Shown: piece by piece, positions 19,026 to 29,104 of the stretch
Layout of the letters: each line of letters starts with the position of its first letter
Position numbering within the stretch: position 1 is the stretch's first letter
DNA from: Neptunicella sp048268085
Lineage (GTDB): Bacteria; Pseudomonadota; Gammaproteobacteria; Enterobacterales; Alteromonadaceae
DNA length: 64,000 nucleotides
Direction of reading: 5' to 3'
Assembly: GCF_048268085.1 (NCBI RefSeq)
Contig: NZ_JBLWWF010000010.1
Span: 77,097-141,096 of the forward strand
Made by a program: the position numbers and the translations under genes
Notes under the pieces: generated by a model
Seen by the model: the letters and a program-made list of their open reading frames with translations, nothing else
Told to the model about the DNA's origin: nothing
The model's database searches: none

Positions 19026-19313
19026 TAAGCAGATAACGCATTTAACTGCGAGTAACAGCTTCGAGTAAAAGAGGGCTCCCCTCTACCAGCGTGCAGCAAT
19101 GACTATGTTGAGGAGCACGATTCTCCACATTTACTAAGCTGCCGTCGCCAGCGCGACACAAATGGTTGATTTAATGACTTACTGTCGATTTGACACACAA
19201 TCCGCAACAAATACAGTTTATTCACTAGGATAGCCATCCATAAATTCTGGCACGTTATTTGTATTAAACCTGCTATGCAGTTGTTTGCGTCAAATAATTA
19301 ACGGAAAACTACA

Positions 19314-20204
19314 TTGGATCAACTTAGCCCACTATTTAATAATCCTGCTGAAGGGATGTTTAATTTTCATTCTGAGAATGAGAATAATCTAAGCTATTAC
19401 CAGTTGTATGCATTGTTGCAGAAGTTGATGACCACCATCGACATTAAACCGTTGCTTAGTACTTATTTTATGCAAGCCATTAAACATATACCCGTCGATG
19501 GCATTAGCCTTGATTATCAAAATCAGCAATTTCATTGTGGCAACATTGATGACACGCCAATTATCGATAATCAGGATATAAAAATCGGCTATCAAAAAGT
19601 CGCGCGGCTGCGCCATTACTCACACAGCCCAATTAATGCGCATCAATCCAAATTACTGAATGATTTACAAAAATGCCTGCAGCAGCCTTTAAAAATAGCT
19701 ATTCAACATGACCAGGTTAAACGTTTGTGTTTTAAAGATAATTTAACCGGACTGGGGAATCGCAGTCAGTATAACGAAACCATCGGTCGCACGATCAGTC
19801 ATGCGATGCGTAACAACAGTCAATTTGGCTTATTAATGATTGATCTGGATCACTTTAAACAAGCTAATGACCAATATGGTCATTTACTCGGGGATCAATT
19901 ACTGATTGCCTTTGCGGGCGTGTTGCAAAGTTGCTTGCGAGATACCGATTTTGCCTTTCGCTTTGGTGGAGACGAGTTTTGCTGTTTACTGGAAAATGCC
20001 TCTGAATTAATGAACCAAAAGGTGTGTATCCGAATTATCAATGAGGTCGCCAATCATCCACTATTAACCAAGCACGGTATCACCTGCAGTGTTGGTTGTG
20101 CGCTGTTTAGCCAAGAAGATACTGCCCACAGTTTGTTTCAGCGTGCTGATGATGCCATGTATACCGCCAAATTAGCCGGTAAAAATTGCATTAAATGTGC
20201 TTAA
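19314..20204 (+). CDS. Soluble diguanylate cyclase (GGDEF)
   Basis: 296 residues if started at the TTG at 19314; an ATG at 19356 (14 residues shorter) has AAGGG directly abutting it, too close to serve, whereas the TTG has CGGA at a reasonable distance. The first roughly 125 residues form a poorly conserved alpha/beta sensor-like region with no membrane segment. The GGDEF domain holds FRFGGDEF (GGDEF at 218-222) and RDTD at 209-212, an intact I-site. It should make cyclic di-GMP in the cytoplasm. The 288-base upstream gap has only a short hairpin (19070-19084, AGAGGG/CCCTCT) near the patatin end. Confidence 0.9.
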   Translation: MDQLSPLFNNPAEGMFNFHSENENNLSYYQLYALLQKLMTTIDIKPLLSTYFMQAIKHIPVDGISLDYQNQQFHCGNIDDTPIIDNQDIKIGYQKVARLRHYSHSPINAHQSKLLNDLQKCLQQPLKIAIQHDQVKRLCFKDNLTGLGNRSQYNETIGRTISHAMRNNSQFGLLMIDLDHFKQANDQYGHLLGDQLLIAFAGVLQSCLRDTDFAFRFGGDEFCCLLENASELMNQKVCIRIINEVANHPLLTKHGITCSVGCALFSQEDTAHSLFQRADDAMYTAKLAGKNCIKCA

Positions 20205-20224
20205 ACTGATCAGTAGATAACGTG

Positions 20225-20248
20225 AAAAACGCGGCAATTAATTGCCGC
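20225..20248 (-). terminator. Intrinsic terminator of the accA-tilS end
   Basis: A perfect palindrome GCGGCAATT/AATTGCCGC (20231-20248) overlaps the tilS stop codon and, read on the minus strand, is followed by GTTTTTC. It closes the long minus-strand housekeeping cluster. Confidence 0.75.
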
Positions 20249-21563
20249 CATTCGGCAATGATTTGATCCACACTTTATTCTCACCTGATGAAAACATTTC
20301 TGCCACACACAATCCAACCAGCATCGCCAGTTGTCCGTCAACATAGACGAGTGGAATAACACCCCGTTGCCATGGTGGTATTTGCCATTGCTGCAGCCAT
20401 TTTTTGAGGGGTTTTGAATGTCTTTCCCCGGCAGGTTTAAAGGAATCGTTTAGCGAGCCAAAGCCGATTTCAATAATCGACTTACGATGTGCAAAGCACA
20501 GTAACGAGCCTTGATTGTCCTGATAGCTAAATTCCACCTTAATTTGATCACCTGCCAGCGAAAGCTGTTTCTCACCGCGCCACACTTTCTTTTCACGCTC
20601 AGGCAACGGGGTATCAGATAGAATATACAATTGCTGATTAAATACTTTGAGTTGCCAGTCTTGCCACTGAATACAAGCTTCGGAATCTTGTGGTGAACGT
20701 AAAAGCTCAGGCTCAATCAACCCCATTACTTTGGCACTAGGTAAAGGGATGTGCTGCTGACTCAACCATAAGCGGATCACCTGCTTTTGCCAGCTTGAGG
20801 TTAACGCTAATAACTGGCTAATATCCAGACAACCATTGTCTAACTGGATTGTGGATAAATGTTGCTGACTGATTTCATCCAGCATACTTTGCTGCTCTGC
20901 ACACAATTGCGCTGAACGAGCCACTGAACTGGCTAATCCCGGCCAGCGTTCAAGTAACTCAGGTAATATTTGCTGACGTAAAAAGTTACGATCAAAACGA
21001 CTATCTTGATTGGACTCATCTTCTTGCCAATGCAGATTATGCAATTTGGCATAGGCCAGAATCTGCTCGCGGCTATTGTGCAACAATGGTCGAATATATC
21101 GACGTTGTCCCTGTCCATCTTGTACCGCCGGCATGGATGATAAACCTTTCGGGCCTGCCCCCCGTTTTAGTTGCAATAAAAATGTCTCAAGTTGATCATT
21201 GATATGCTGGGCGAGGAAAATCAGCGCATTATCTGGCGTCGCCTGATTGATTGCCGCATAACGGGCGTCGCGGGCTTGCGCTTCAATACTGGTACGGGGT
21301 GTCTGTTGCAGATTGACCTGTACAACCTGCAATGCAATATCAAGTTGTTGGCAAACCTGCTGGCAATGCAGTTGCCAATGCTGGGCATTAGGACTCAAAC
21401 CATGATTAACATGTATAGCAACATACTGATGTTGAGGATAATCATCCATCAGCTGGTTAATACAATGCAACAATACATGGGAATCGACCCCTCCGCTATA
21501 AGCCACATAGATTGGCCTGGAGGGGCAATTAAGATATCGGGAAATGGCCTGAATTAATTCCAT
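20238..21563 (-). CDS. tilS: tRNA(Ile)-lysidine synthase
   Basis: 441 residues. The PP-loop ATP-binding motif is SGGVDS at 23-28 (VAYSGGVDSHVLLH), followed by HVNHGLSPNA and the N-type ATP pyrophosphatase core, then a C-terminal TilS domain with RHSKPLKKWLQQWQIPPWQR. It attaches lysine to C34 of the tRNA that reads AUA, switching it from Met to Ile decoding; essential in most bacteria. It starts 18 bases after the accA stop, as in many Gammaproteobacteria where tilS follows accA. Confidence 0.97.
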   Translation of the reverse strand: MELIQAISRYLNCPSRPIYVAYSGGVDSHVLLHCINQLMDDYPQHQYVAIHVNHGLSPNAQHWQLHCQQVCQQLDIALQVVQVNLQQTPRTSIEAQARDARYAAINQATPDNALIFLAQHINDQLETFLLQLKRGAGPKGLSSMPAVQDGQGQRRYIRPLLHNSREQILAYAKLHNLHWQEDESNQDSRFDRNFLRQQILPELLERWPGLASSVARSAQLCAEQQSMLDEISQQHLSTIQLDNGCLDISQLLALTSSWQKQVIRLWLSQQHIPLPSAKVMGLIEPELLRSPQDSEACIQWQDWQLKVFNQQLYILSDTPLPEREKKVWRGEKQLSLAGDQIKVEFSYQDNQGSLLCFAHRKSIIEIGFGSLNDSFKPAGERHSKPLKKWLQQWQIPPWQRGVIPLVYVDGQLAMLVGLCVAEMFSSGENKVWIKSLPNGGN

Positions 21564-21581
21564 TTATGGCCGTAGTCCTAA

Positions 21582-22538
21582 TCAGCAATAACCAAAGGAC
21601 ATCAGCCTTTCGTAACGTTGTTCCAACAACTGCTCTAACGATAGACTGTTCAATTGAGCCAACTGCTGTTTTAAGCAGGCTTTAATATTCGCTGCTGTGG
21701 CATCATAATCTCGGTGTGCACCGCCTAAGGGTTCCGGAATAATATTATTAATCAAATCCAACGATTTAATACGCTCAGCATCCACGCCCATAGCTTCGGC
21801 AGCTAATGGCGCTTTATCTGAGCTCTTCCAAAGAATTGACGCGCACCCTTCTGGGGAAATAACCGAGTAGGTACTAAATTTCATCATGTTGACCCGATCA
21901 CCAACACCGATGGCCAAGGCTCCCCCCGAGCCACCTTCACCAATAACGGTACAGATGATCGGAACTTTTAATCCTGCCATTACTTTTAAATTACGTGCGA
22001 TTGCTTCACTCTGGCCACGTTCTTCTGCGCCTACACCAGGATAAGCGCCCGGAGTATCAATAAAGGTGATAATCGGTAGCTTAAAACGTTCCGCCATTTC
22101 CATTAACCGTAACGCTTTACGGTAACCTTCAGGTTTGGGCATACCGAAATTGCGTTTGATTTTTTCCTGCGTATCACGACCTTTTTGGTGGCCTATTACC
22201 ATCACTGGCTGCCCTTCGAAATTGGCTAACCCACCGACAATAGCTTTATCATCGGCATAGGCACGATCACCGGCCAGTTCCTCAAAATCACTGAAGATAC
22301 GTGAAATATAATCAAGAGTGTAAGGACGTAAAGGGTGGCGAGCCAATCGAGCAACTTGCCATGCATCCAAATCAGAAAAGATTTTATTGGTCAGATCCGC
22401 ACTTTTTTCACGAAGCTTAGTTATATTTTCTTCAAGGCTAACGTCAAAATCACCGTTTTGACTAACTAATCTCAATTCTTCTATCTTGGCTTCCAAATCT
22501 GCGATTGGCTGCTCGAAATCCAGGAAGTTTAAATTCAT
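21582..22538 (-). CDS. accA: Acetyl-CoA carboxylase carboxyltransferase subunit alpha
   Basis: 318 residues, the normal AccA length. Family features include the N-terminal MNLNFLDFEQPIADLEAKIE helix, MVIGHQKGRDTQEKI, FIDTPGAYPGVGAEERGQ and the glycine-rich IGEGGSGGALAIGVGD that builds the oxyanion hole. With AccD it forms the A2B2 carboxyltransferase that moves carboxyl from biotin to acetyl-CoA, making malonyl-CoA for fatty acid synthesis. It lies 74 bases downstream of dnaE, the conserved dnaE-accA order. Confidence 0.98.
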   Translation of the reverse strand: MNLNFLDFEQPIADLEAKIEELRLVSQNGDFDVSLEENITKLREKSADLTNKIFSDLDAWQVARLARHPLRPYTLDYISRIFSDFEELAGDRAYADDKAIVGGLANFEGQPVMVIGHQKGRDTQEKIKRNFGMPKPEGYRKALRLMEMAERFKLPIITFIDTPGAYPGVGAEERGQSEAIARNLKVMAGLKVPIICTVIGEGGSGGALAIGVGDRVNMMKFSTYSVISPEGCASILWKSSDKAPLAAEAMGVDAERIKSLDLINNIIPEPLGGAHRDYDATAANIKACLKQQLAQLNSLSLEQLLEQRYERLMSFGYC

Positions 22539-22612
22539 CCTACTACCTAATTTAGTGTGTGACTTATGTTAAATCGACCATGCTCTGAACTAGTCAACAA
22601 TGGCAAAGTCAG

Positions 22613-25600
22613 TTAAAAACTTAATTCAACCCGTTGTTGGTCCAACAATTGTCTTAATTCGTATAATAATTGGTCTTCCGGGGTGATATACCAACTCGCA
22701 CCTAAGGATAAACTAGCAGATGCATCTGCATTTTGGTAATGCACCAACACCGGACAACTACCGCCGCGATATTGTTGTAACAATGCTTGCAGTGTAGCCA
22801 TTTGTTGCGGCTGACACCAGTCAGAATCCAATTGTAATGTTAATGATGTTGCGTATTTTTCTCTAGCCTGAACAATATCCAGTACTTCACGGGCGCTGAT
22901 TGTATTGCCATCACTATATTGATCAAAGCTGACCTGTCCAGAAATCAATAGAATTTTATCTTCTGCGAGTATTTCTTCATATTGTTCAAATACATCTGGT
23001 GTAAATTTAGCTTCGACTCTGGCACTTTTATCATCCAGTGTCACAATCGCCCAGCGCCGACCTCTTTTATTCATCATTTGACGAACACTGACCACCAGTC
23101 CTACCGCGGTAATTGGCACATTTTTTATGGGTTTTAGATCAACCAACCGGCACTGCGCGTACTGTTTGATTTCCTTTTCATATTGGTTAATGGGATGACC
23201 GGTTAAATATAACCCTAAGGTTTCTTTTTCCCCATCCAACCAAGTTTTTTCTGGCCAATGAGCGACATCCGCAAAAGCTTGCTTAACATCGTCTTCTTCT
23301 TCGGTATTAAGTAAGCCAAACATGTCGCTCTGACCGTGGGCTTCGGCTTTATTATGTTGTTCAGCCGCTGCCATGGCGTCTGGTAACGTCGCCATCAATG
23401 ACGCACGATGAGTGGGTCCCTCTGGCCCCAATGTATCCAGAGCACCGGACAGCACCAGCTTTTCCAGTACCCGTTTATTGATTTTTTTCAAATCTACCTT
23501 GGCACAAAAATCAAACAGATCTTTAAACGGCCCTTTATCCCGACGAGCTTCAATAATAGCCTCAACCGGACCTTCTCCAACACCTTTAATCGCGCCAATG
23601 CCGTAGACCACATGGCCTTCTGAATCGACGGTGAATTTATATTGGCCTTTATTCAGATTGGGGGGCTCAATCGTCAATCCCATCCGCTGGCATTCATCAA
23701 CCAGGGTCACTATTTTATCGGTCGCATCCATATCCGCGGACATAACTGCCGCCATAAATTCCGCCGGATAATGGGTTTTTAACCATAAAGTCTGATACGA
23801 CACCAACGCATAAGCAGCGGAGTGTGATTTGTTGAATCCATAACCGGCAAACTTTTCAACCAAATCGAATATTTTCTCGGCTAGTTCAGGATCAATATTA
23901 TTATTAGCCGAGCCTTCAGCAAAGCCAGAGCGTTGCTTAGCCATTTCTTCGGGCTTTTTCTTACCCATAGCACGGCGTAATAAATCTGCACCACCAAGGC
24001 TATACCCAGCCATCACCTGGGCAATCTGCATGACTTGCTCTTGGTACAAAATAATCCCGTAAGTAGGCTGGAGTATTTCTTTTAAACATTCATGTTGATA
24101 TTCAGCATCGGGATAGGAAATTTCTTCCCGCCCATGTTTACGGTTGATAAAGTTTTCCACCATGCCCGATTGCAGGGGGCCAGGACGGAACAAGGCCACC
24201 AGAGCGATAATATCTTCGAAACAGTCCGGCTTGAGGTTTTTAATCAACTCTTTCATACCACGGGATTCAAGTTGGAATACCGCGGTAGTTGAGGCATCTT
24301 GTAAGGTTCTAAAGCTTTTGGGATCTTCCAGCGGGATGGCACTGATATCGACCTCAATGCCACGATTGGCTTTGATCATATCCAGTGCCCACTGAATAAT
24401 CGTTAAGGTACGCAATCCCAAGAAATCGAATTTAACCAGTCCGGCGGTTTCCACATCATTTTTATCAAACTGGGTAACCGGATTTAAGCCCTCTTCGTCA
24501 CAGTAAAGTGGCGAGAAATCGGTAATCAAGGTAGGTGCAATCACCACCCCACCGGCATGTTTACCCGCGTTGCGCGTGACCCCTTCGAGCCGTCTGGCCA
24601 TATCGATCAGTTCTTTGACTTCATCATCAGCTTCATACAGCTCTGGCAATCTGGGTTCTTCAGCAAAGGCTTTTTCCAGCGTCATGCCCGGTGTGGGTGG
24701 AATCAGCTTACTGATTCGGTCAACGAAGCCGAAGGGGTGACCTAACACTCGCCCAACATCACGTATAACGGCTTTGGCTGCCATGGTACCGAAGGTAATA
24801 ATCTGTGATACCGCATTACGGCCATATAATTCAGCTACGTGATCGATAACTTCGTCACGCCTGTCCATGCAAAAATCCACATCAAAATCGGGCATGGATA
24901 CTCGTTCTGGATTCAAGAATCGTTCGAACAGCAAATCAAATTCCAGCGGATCCAAATCAGTAATTTTCAACGCATAAGCCACGAGCGAGCCAGCACCCGA
25001 CCCCCGCCCAGGCCCCACGGGAATGCCGTTATCTTTTGACCACTGGATAAATTCCATCACGATCAGGAAGTAGCCGGGAAAGCCCATCTGGTTAATAACT
25101 TCCAGTTCGACTTTTAAACGTTCATCATATTCGGGACGCTTTTCGGCAATAGTTGCTTCGTCTTTAAACAGAAATTGTAAGCGTTCTTCCAACCCCTTTT
25201 CGGAAGCCGCCACCAAGAAATCACTTTCTGACATATCACCGGTGGGAAATTTCGGCAGAAAGTATTCAAACAAGGTCATCGTAACGTTACAGCGTTTGGC
25301 GATTTCGACACTATTGGTCAATGCTTCTGGAATATCACTGAAAAGCTCCAGCATTTCCTGTTCACTTCGCAAATACTGTTGTTCCGAGTATTTTTGTGGG
25401 CGACGTTTATCTTCTAGCGTATAGCCGTCATGGATCGCCACCCGAATTTCATGGGCTTCAAAATCTTCGCTACGTAAAAAACACACATCATTGGTAGCCA
25501 CAACCGGCAAGTCGCTTTGCTCTGCCCAACTGACTGCTGCATGGTTATAACGTTCTTCACCGGCACGATTAGTGCGGCACAATTCCAGAAAATAACGGCC

Positions 25601-26086
25601 AGCAAAATGTTGCTGATAAAAATTGCTGATACTACGAGCCAACGCCTGATTATTCTTAAGCAGTGCCTGACCTAAATCCCCTTCCCGGCCGCCAGAAAGC
25701 AAAATAATTCCTGTGCAAAATTCTTTTAACCAGCTACGATCGACTACCGCTTTGCCATCAATATGGCCGCGTAAATAAGCTTTAGACACTAACTCGGTAA
25801 TATTCCGGTAACCTTCGTTATTCATCGCCAATGCGGTTAAACGAAATACCTGCTCTGATTCATCCCCTTTACACCAAAAATCACAACCAATAACCGGTTT
25901 AATCCCCTGATTGTGTGATTCCAGATAGAACTTGACCAAACCACACATATTCATCTGATCAGTAATCGCTACGGCTGGCATTTGCTGCTCTTTCACTGCC
26001 GCAAGTATAGGTTTAACCTTGCTTAAGCCATCCAGCATGGAAAAGTCGCTGTGCACCCGCAGGTGAATAAACTTAGGTTCAAGCAT
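22613..26086 (-). CDS. dnaE: DNA polymerase III alpha subunit
   Basis: 1157 residues, near the 1160 of E. coli DnaE. The order is: PHP domain from residue 8 (HLRVHSDFSMLDG), palm with catalytic acidic motif PDFDVDFCMDRR around residue 400 and GPGRGSGAGSLVAYAL just before, fingers, helix-hairpin-helix region, OB domain (VPITAVGLVVSVRQM) and a C-terminal tau-binding tail. This is the replicative polymerase. It overlaps rnhB by 8 bases, so the two are co-translated, as in E. coli. Confidence 0.98.
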   Translation of the reverse strand: MLEPKFIHLRVHSDFSMLDGLSKVKPILAAVKEQQMPAVAITDQMNMCGLVKFYLESHNQGIKPVIGCDFWCKGDESEQVFRLTALAMNNEGYRNITELVSKAYLRGHIDGKAVVDRSWLKEFCTGIILLSGGREGDLGQALLKNNQALARSISNFYQQHFAGRYFLELCRTNRAGEERYNHAAVSWAEQSDLPVVATNDVCFLRSEDFEAHEIRVAIHDGYTLEDKRRPQKYSEQQYLRSEQEMLELFSDIPEALTNSVEIAKRCNVTMTLFEYFLPKFPTGDMSESDFLVAASEKGLEERLQFLFKDEATIAEKRPEYDERLKVELEVINQMGFPGYFLIVMEFIQWSKDNGIPVGPGRGSGAGSLVAYALKITDLDPLEFDLLFERFLNPERVSMPDFDVDFCMDRRDEVIDHVAELYGRNAVSQIITFGTMAAKAVIRDVGRVLGHPFGFVDRISKLIPPTPGMTLEKAFAEEPRLPELYEADDEVKELIDMARRLEGVTRNAGKHAGGVVIAPTLITDFSPLYCDEEGLNPVTQFDKNDVETAGLVKFDFLGLRTLTIIQWALDMIKANRGIEVDISAIPLEDPKSFRTLQDASTTAVFQLESRGMKELIKNLKPDCFEDIIALVALFRPGPLQSGMVENFINRKHGREEISYPDAEYQHECLKEILQPTYGIILYQEQVMQIAQVMAGYSLGGADLLRRAMGKKKPEEMAKQRSGFAEGSANNNIDPELAEKIFDLVEKFAGYGFNKSHSAAYALVSYQTLWLKTHYPAEFMAAVMSADMDATDKIVTLVDECQRMGLTIEPPNLNKGQYKFTVDSEGHVVYGIGAIKGVGEGPVEAIIEARRDKGPFKDLFDFCAKVDLKKINKRVLEKLVLSGALDTLGPEGPTHRASLMATLPDAMAAAEQHNKAEAHGQSDMFGLLNTEEEDDVKQAFADVAHWPEKTWLDGEKETLGLYLTGHPINQYEKEIKQYAQCRLVDLKPIKNVPITAVGLVVSVRQMMNKRGRRWAIVTLDDKSARVEAKFTPDVFEQYEEILAEDKILLISGQVSFDQYSDGNTISAREVLDIVQAREKYATSLTLQLDSDWCQPQQMATLQALLQQYRGGSCPVLVHYQNADASASLSLGASWYITPEDQLLYELRQLLDQQRVELSF

Positions 26087-26693
26087 GTTGGTGTCCGCTG
26101 TTTGAAGAGTCGGAATGGAGGGTTCCGTTGTGTTGCTGTAACGCTCGAATAACCGGTTTAAAACTCATTCGATAATGCTCTGTAGGACCATACTGGGCCA
26201 ATAATTGTAAATGCTTAGCCGTTGGATACCCCTTATGCTGGGCAAAGCCATACTGAGGATATTGCTTGTCAAGTTCGGCCATTTCCTGATCTCGGCTCAC
26301 TTTAGCTAAAATCGAAGCGGCAGAAATTTCGGCAACTTTACTGTCTCCTTTGACAATGGCTTCACTGGCATAACGCCAGTTAGGACAACGGTTACCATCC
26401 ACCTGCACAAGATCAGGACAAATAGATAACCCTTCCACCGCACGGGTCATCGCCAACATCGTGGCGTGTAAAATATTCAGTTGATCAATTTCTTGGGCTT
26501 CAGCCCTGCCTAAAGACCAGCAAAGCGCATTCTGGCGAATTTGTTCGGCTAATAAATCACGCTTTTTCTCAGACAGTTTTTTTGAATCCATTAGCCCCGG
26601 GATGGGTTTATTGGGATCAAGGATAACCGCTGCGGTTACGACCGCACCAACCAACGGCCCGCGGCCTACTTCATCAACACCAGCAATCAACAA
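26079..26693 (-). CDS. rnhB: Ribonuclease HII
   Basis: 204 residues. The N-terminal GVDEVGRGPLVGAVV carries the first two catalytic acids, VDGNRCPNW and KGDSKVAEISAASILAKVSRD supply the rest of the DEDD site, and YGFAQHKGYPT is the conserved RNase HII ending. It nicks DNA at misincorporated ribonucleotides. Six bases separate it from the lpxB stop and it overlaps dnaE. Confidence 0.97.
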   Translation of the reverse strand: MLIAGVDEVGRGPLVGAVVTAAVILDPNKPIPGLMDSKKLSEKKRDLLAEQIRQNALCWSLGRAEAQEIDQLNILHATMLAMTRAVEGLSICPDLVQVDGNRCPNWRYASEAIVKGDSKVAEISAASILAKVSRDQEMAELDKQYPQYGFAQHKGYPTAKHLQLLAQYGPTEHYRMSFKPVIRALQQHNGTLHSDSSNSGHQHA

Positions 26694-26699
26694 GTTAAT

Positions 26700-27845
26700 T
26701 TATGCCTCTAATAATTGACTCACCGCTTTGGCGGCTTGCTCATCAGCATCACATTTAAGACGCAAATGTAATTGATTAAATTCTTCTGCCAACTGACTAC
26801 AATCTTCGGTTAGCAAGGGTAATAACTGTTTGGCAATAATATCAGGCTGAACTTGCTCTTGTAACAACTCCGGCACCAATTTTTTACCCGCAAGTAAATT
26901 AGGCAACGAAAAAAATGTCATGTTCACCATACGCCGTAACACCATCGCCGTTAAGCGACTAAACCGATATGCGACTAACATTGGGCGTTTACACAACATC
27001 GCTTCCAACGTGGCGGTACCGGAGGATAATAATATTGCATCTGCGGCAGTCATAACCTGACGGGACTGGCGATCAACCAGCGTGATTTTAATATCCATGG
27101 GATGTTCAGCCAGCCAGGTCTCAATTTGAATCCGTCGCGCCGTATTAATCACCGGGATGACAATATGCAACTTGTCCACCGTCCGGTTTAGTATCTCGGC
27201 GGCCTGCAAAAAAGGGGCTAATAACAATTTAACTTCATTACCGCGACTACCGGGTAATACGGCTAAAATGGTGTCCTCTTTGGCTAGACCTAATTCGGCT
27301 CTTGCACTTTGTTGATCCGGTACCATTGGCAAGGTATCTGCCAAGGTATGGCCGACAAATTCACAGGGTACCTGGTGCTGATCATAAAAACGTTTTTCAA
27401 AGGGAAAGATACTTAATACTAAATTAGTTGCGGCGGCGACGGTGAACACCCGTTTTTTACGCCATGCCCACACCGATGGACTGACATAATGGACGGTTTT
27501 AATCCCTTGTAATTTAAGCTTATGTTCAAGGTTTAAATTAAAATCAGGTGCATCAATACCGATAAAAATATCAGGCCGGCTGGCACAAAAATGTTGGTAC
27601 AACGATTTGCGAATGTGTAACAGACGAAACAAGCGGGACAGCACTTCAAACAAGCCCATCACTGCCAGTTCTTCCATATCAAACAGGGATTTGAAGCCCA
27701 ATGCCTGCATCTGGCTACCGCCGATGCCTTCAAATACCGCATCAGGGTACCGCTTTTGCAAAGCGCGCATCAGTCCTGCACCCAATATGTCACCGGATAC
27801 CTCTCCGACAACAATTGCAATTCTTAACGGGGATGGTTTTGACAC
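26700..27845 (-). CDS. lpxB: Lipid-A-disaccharide synthase
   Basis: 381 residues, standard LpxB length, probably starting at GTG (27845). Recognisable segments are IVVGEVSGDILGAGLM, GIGGSQMQALGF, FIGIDAPDFNL, HYVSPSVWAWRKKRV, FVGHTLAD and ILLSSGTATLEAML. It joins UDP-diacylglucosamine to lipid X to give the lipid A disaccharide on the inner face of the cytoplasmic membrane. Six bases after lpxA in the lpxD-fabZ-lpxA-lpxB run. Confidence 0.98.
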   Translation of the reverse strand: MSKPSPLRIAIVVGEVSGDILGAGLMRALQKRYPDAVFEGIGGSQMQALGFKSLFDMEELAVMGLFEVLSRLFRLLHIRKSLYQHFCASRPDIFIGIDAPDFNLNLEHKLKLQGIKTVHYVSPSVWAWRKKRVFTVAAATNLVLSIFPFEKRFYDQHQVPCEFVGHTLADTLPMVPDQQSARAELGLAKEDTILAVLPGSRGNEVKLLLAPFLQAAEILNRTVDKLHIVIPVINTARRIQIETWLAEHPMDIKITLVDRQSRQVMTAADAILLSSGTATLEAMLCKRPMLVAYRFSRLTAMVLRRMVNMTFFSLPNLLAGKKLVPELLQEQVQPDIIAKQLLPLLTEDCSQLAEEFNQLHLRLKCDADEQAAKAVSQLLEA

Positions 27846-27851
27846 GGCAAA

Positions 27852-28625
27852 TTAACGCAAAATACCGCGATCAGACTGATTGAGAAAATCCACTAACAAG
27901 CCAATTTCCGGCGTCTCTGTTAGCATACTATGCAAAATCTCGACAGCTTGCTCAATGGTATTACCTTGACGATAAATCACTTTATAGGCCCGGCGTATTT
28001 GCAATATGCTTTGCTTGCTGAAACCTCGGCGTTTTAAACCTTCACTATTAATGCCAAAGGTCGACATGGTTGCCCCACCAGCCATAACAAACGGCGGCAA
28101 GTCTTTAACCAATAAGCATCCCGCGGCACAAAAACTGTGAGATCCAATATGACAAAATTGATGAACTCCAGTCATACCACCGATAATCACCCAGTCCCCC
28201 ACGTGCACATGACCGGCTAGTGTCGCGTTATTGGCAAAAATATTATGATCACCAATCACACAATCATGGGCGACATGAGTGTCGGCCATAAACAGGTTAT
28301 CACTACCAATTTGAGTAATTCCCTGATCCTGAACCGTACCGCGATGTACCGTACAACCTTCACGAAATACGTTGTTATCGCCAATTTCCAAACGAGTAGG
28401 TTCACCGGCATATTTTTTATCTTGGCAATCTTCACCAATAGAACAAAACTGGAAGATATGATTGCCTTGCCCCAGTTGTGTTTGTCCTTTAATCACAACA
28501 TGGGATTCCACCGTACAGTTGTCACCAAGGGTGACATCTGCGCCAATCAGGCAAAAAGGCCCTATTTGAACGTTTTTACCTAACTGTACAGAAGGATCGA
28601 CAATGGCGGTTGGGTGTACCGACAT
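27852..28625 (-). CDS. lpxA: UDP-N-acetylglucosamine acyltransferase
   Basis: 257 residues. Left-handed beta-helix hexapeptide repeats run over residues 1-180 (VDPSVQLGKNVQIGPFCLIG), the catalytic His lies in TDVAHDCVIGDHN-type context (here ADTHVAHDCVIGDHNIF), and the C-terminal helical part is present. It transfers an (R)-3-hydroxyacyl group to UDP-GlcNAc, the first step of lipid A synthesis. One base separates it from fabZ, which competes for the same 3-hydroxyacyl-ACP pool. Confidence 0.98.
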   Translation of the reverse strand: MSVHPTAIVDPSVQLGKNVQIGPFCLIGADVTLGDNCTVESHVVIKGQTQLGQGNHIFQFCSIGEDCQDKKYAGEPTRLEIGDNNVFREGCTVHRGTVQDQGITQIGSDNLFMADTHVAHDCVIGDHNIFANNATLAGHVHVGDWVIIGGMTGVHQFCHIGSHSFCAAGCLLVKDLPPFVMAGGATMSTFGINSEGLKRRGFSKQSILQIRRAYKVIYRQGNTIEQAVEILHSMLTETPEIGLLVDFLNQSDRGILR

Positions 28626-28626
28626 A

Positions 28627-29073
28627 TTACATTTTCCTCATTGCACACATAAATTCTGCGCTGCAAGCTTCTCTTCCATCAACACTGGCAACGCCAGCAA
28701 ACTTCCATATTCCACGACGCTCTTTAATTAAATGCACATCAAGATCCATTCGATCACCCGGTACTACCGGATGTTTGAATCGGGCTTTATCAATACCGGC
28801 ATATAGATACAATTCATCTTTATTTGCCACAGATTTAAACCCCAAGACACCGGCAGCCTGAGCCAATGCTTCTAGAATCAAGACACCTGGAAAAATAGGC
28901 TTACCGGGAAAGTGCCCCATAAAGCAGGGTTCATTAAAGGTAATATTTTTATAGGCTTTAATACTGTGGTTCAATTCAATGTCTGTCACTCTATCCACCA
29001 ACAGGAAAGGATACCTGTGAGGTAATAAAGCCATGATTTCTTCTATATCCACTTGATTTAAGGGATTTGCCAA
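28627..29073 (-). CDS. fabZ: 3-hydroxyacyl-ACP dehydratase FabZ
   Basis: 148 residues when started at the TTG at 29073, which has a strong AAAGGAG eight bases upstream. An in-frame TTG at 29097 and a GTG at 29091 are upstream but lie on or before the ribosome site, so they are unlikely. The hot-dog fold active site is visible: LLPHRYPFLLVDRV and GHFPGKPIFPGVLILEALAQ with catalytic His and Glu. It dehydrates 3-hydroxyacyl-ACP in fatty acid elongation. Located between lpxD and lpxA as in most Gammaproteobacteria. Confidence 0.96.
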   Translation of the reverse strand: MANPLNQVDIEEIMALLPHRYPFLLVDRVTDIELNHSIKAYKNITFNEPCFMGHFPGKPIFPGVLILEALAQAAGVLGFKSVANKDELYLYAGIDKARFKHPVVPGDRMDLDVHLIKERRGIWKFAGVASVDGREACSAEFMCAMRKM

Positions 29074-29104
29074 GGGAATTTCTCCTTTCACTGACAAAAC
29101 AAAT

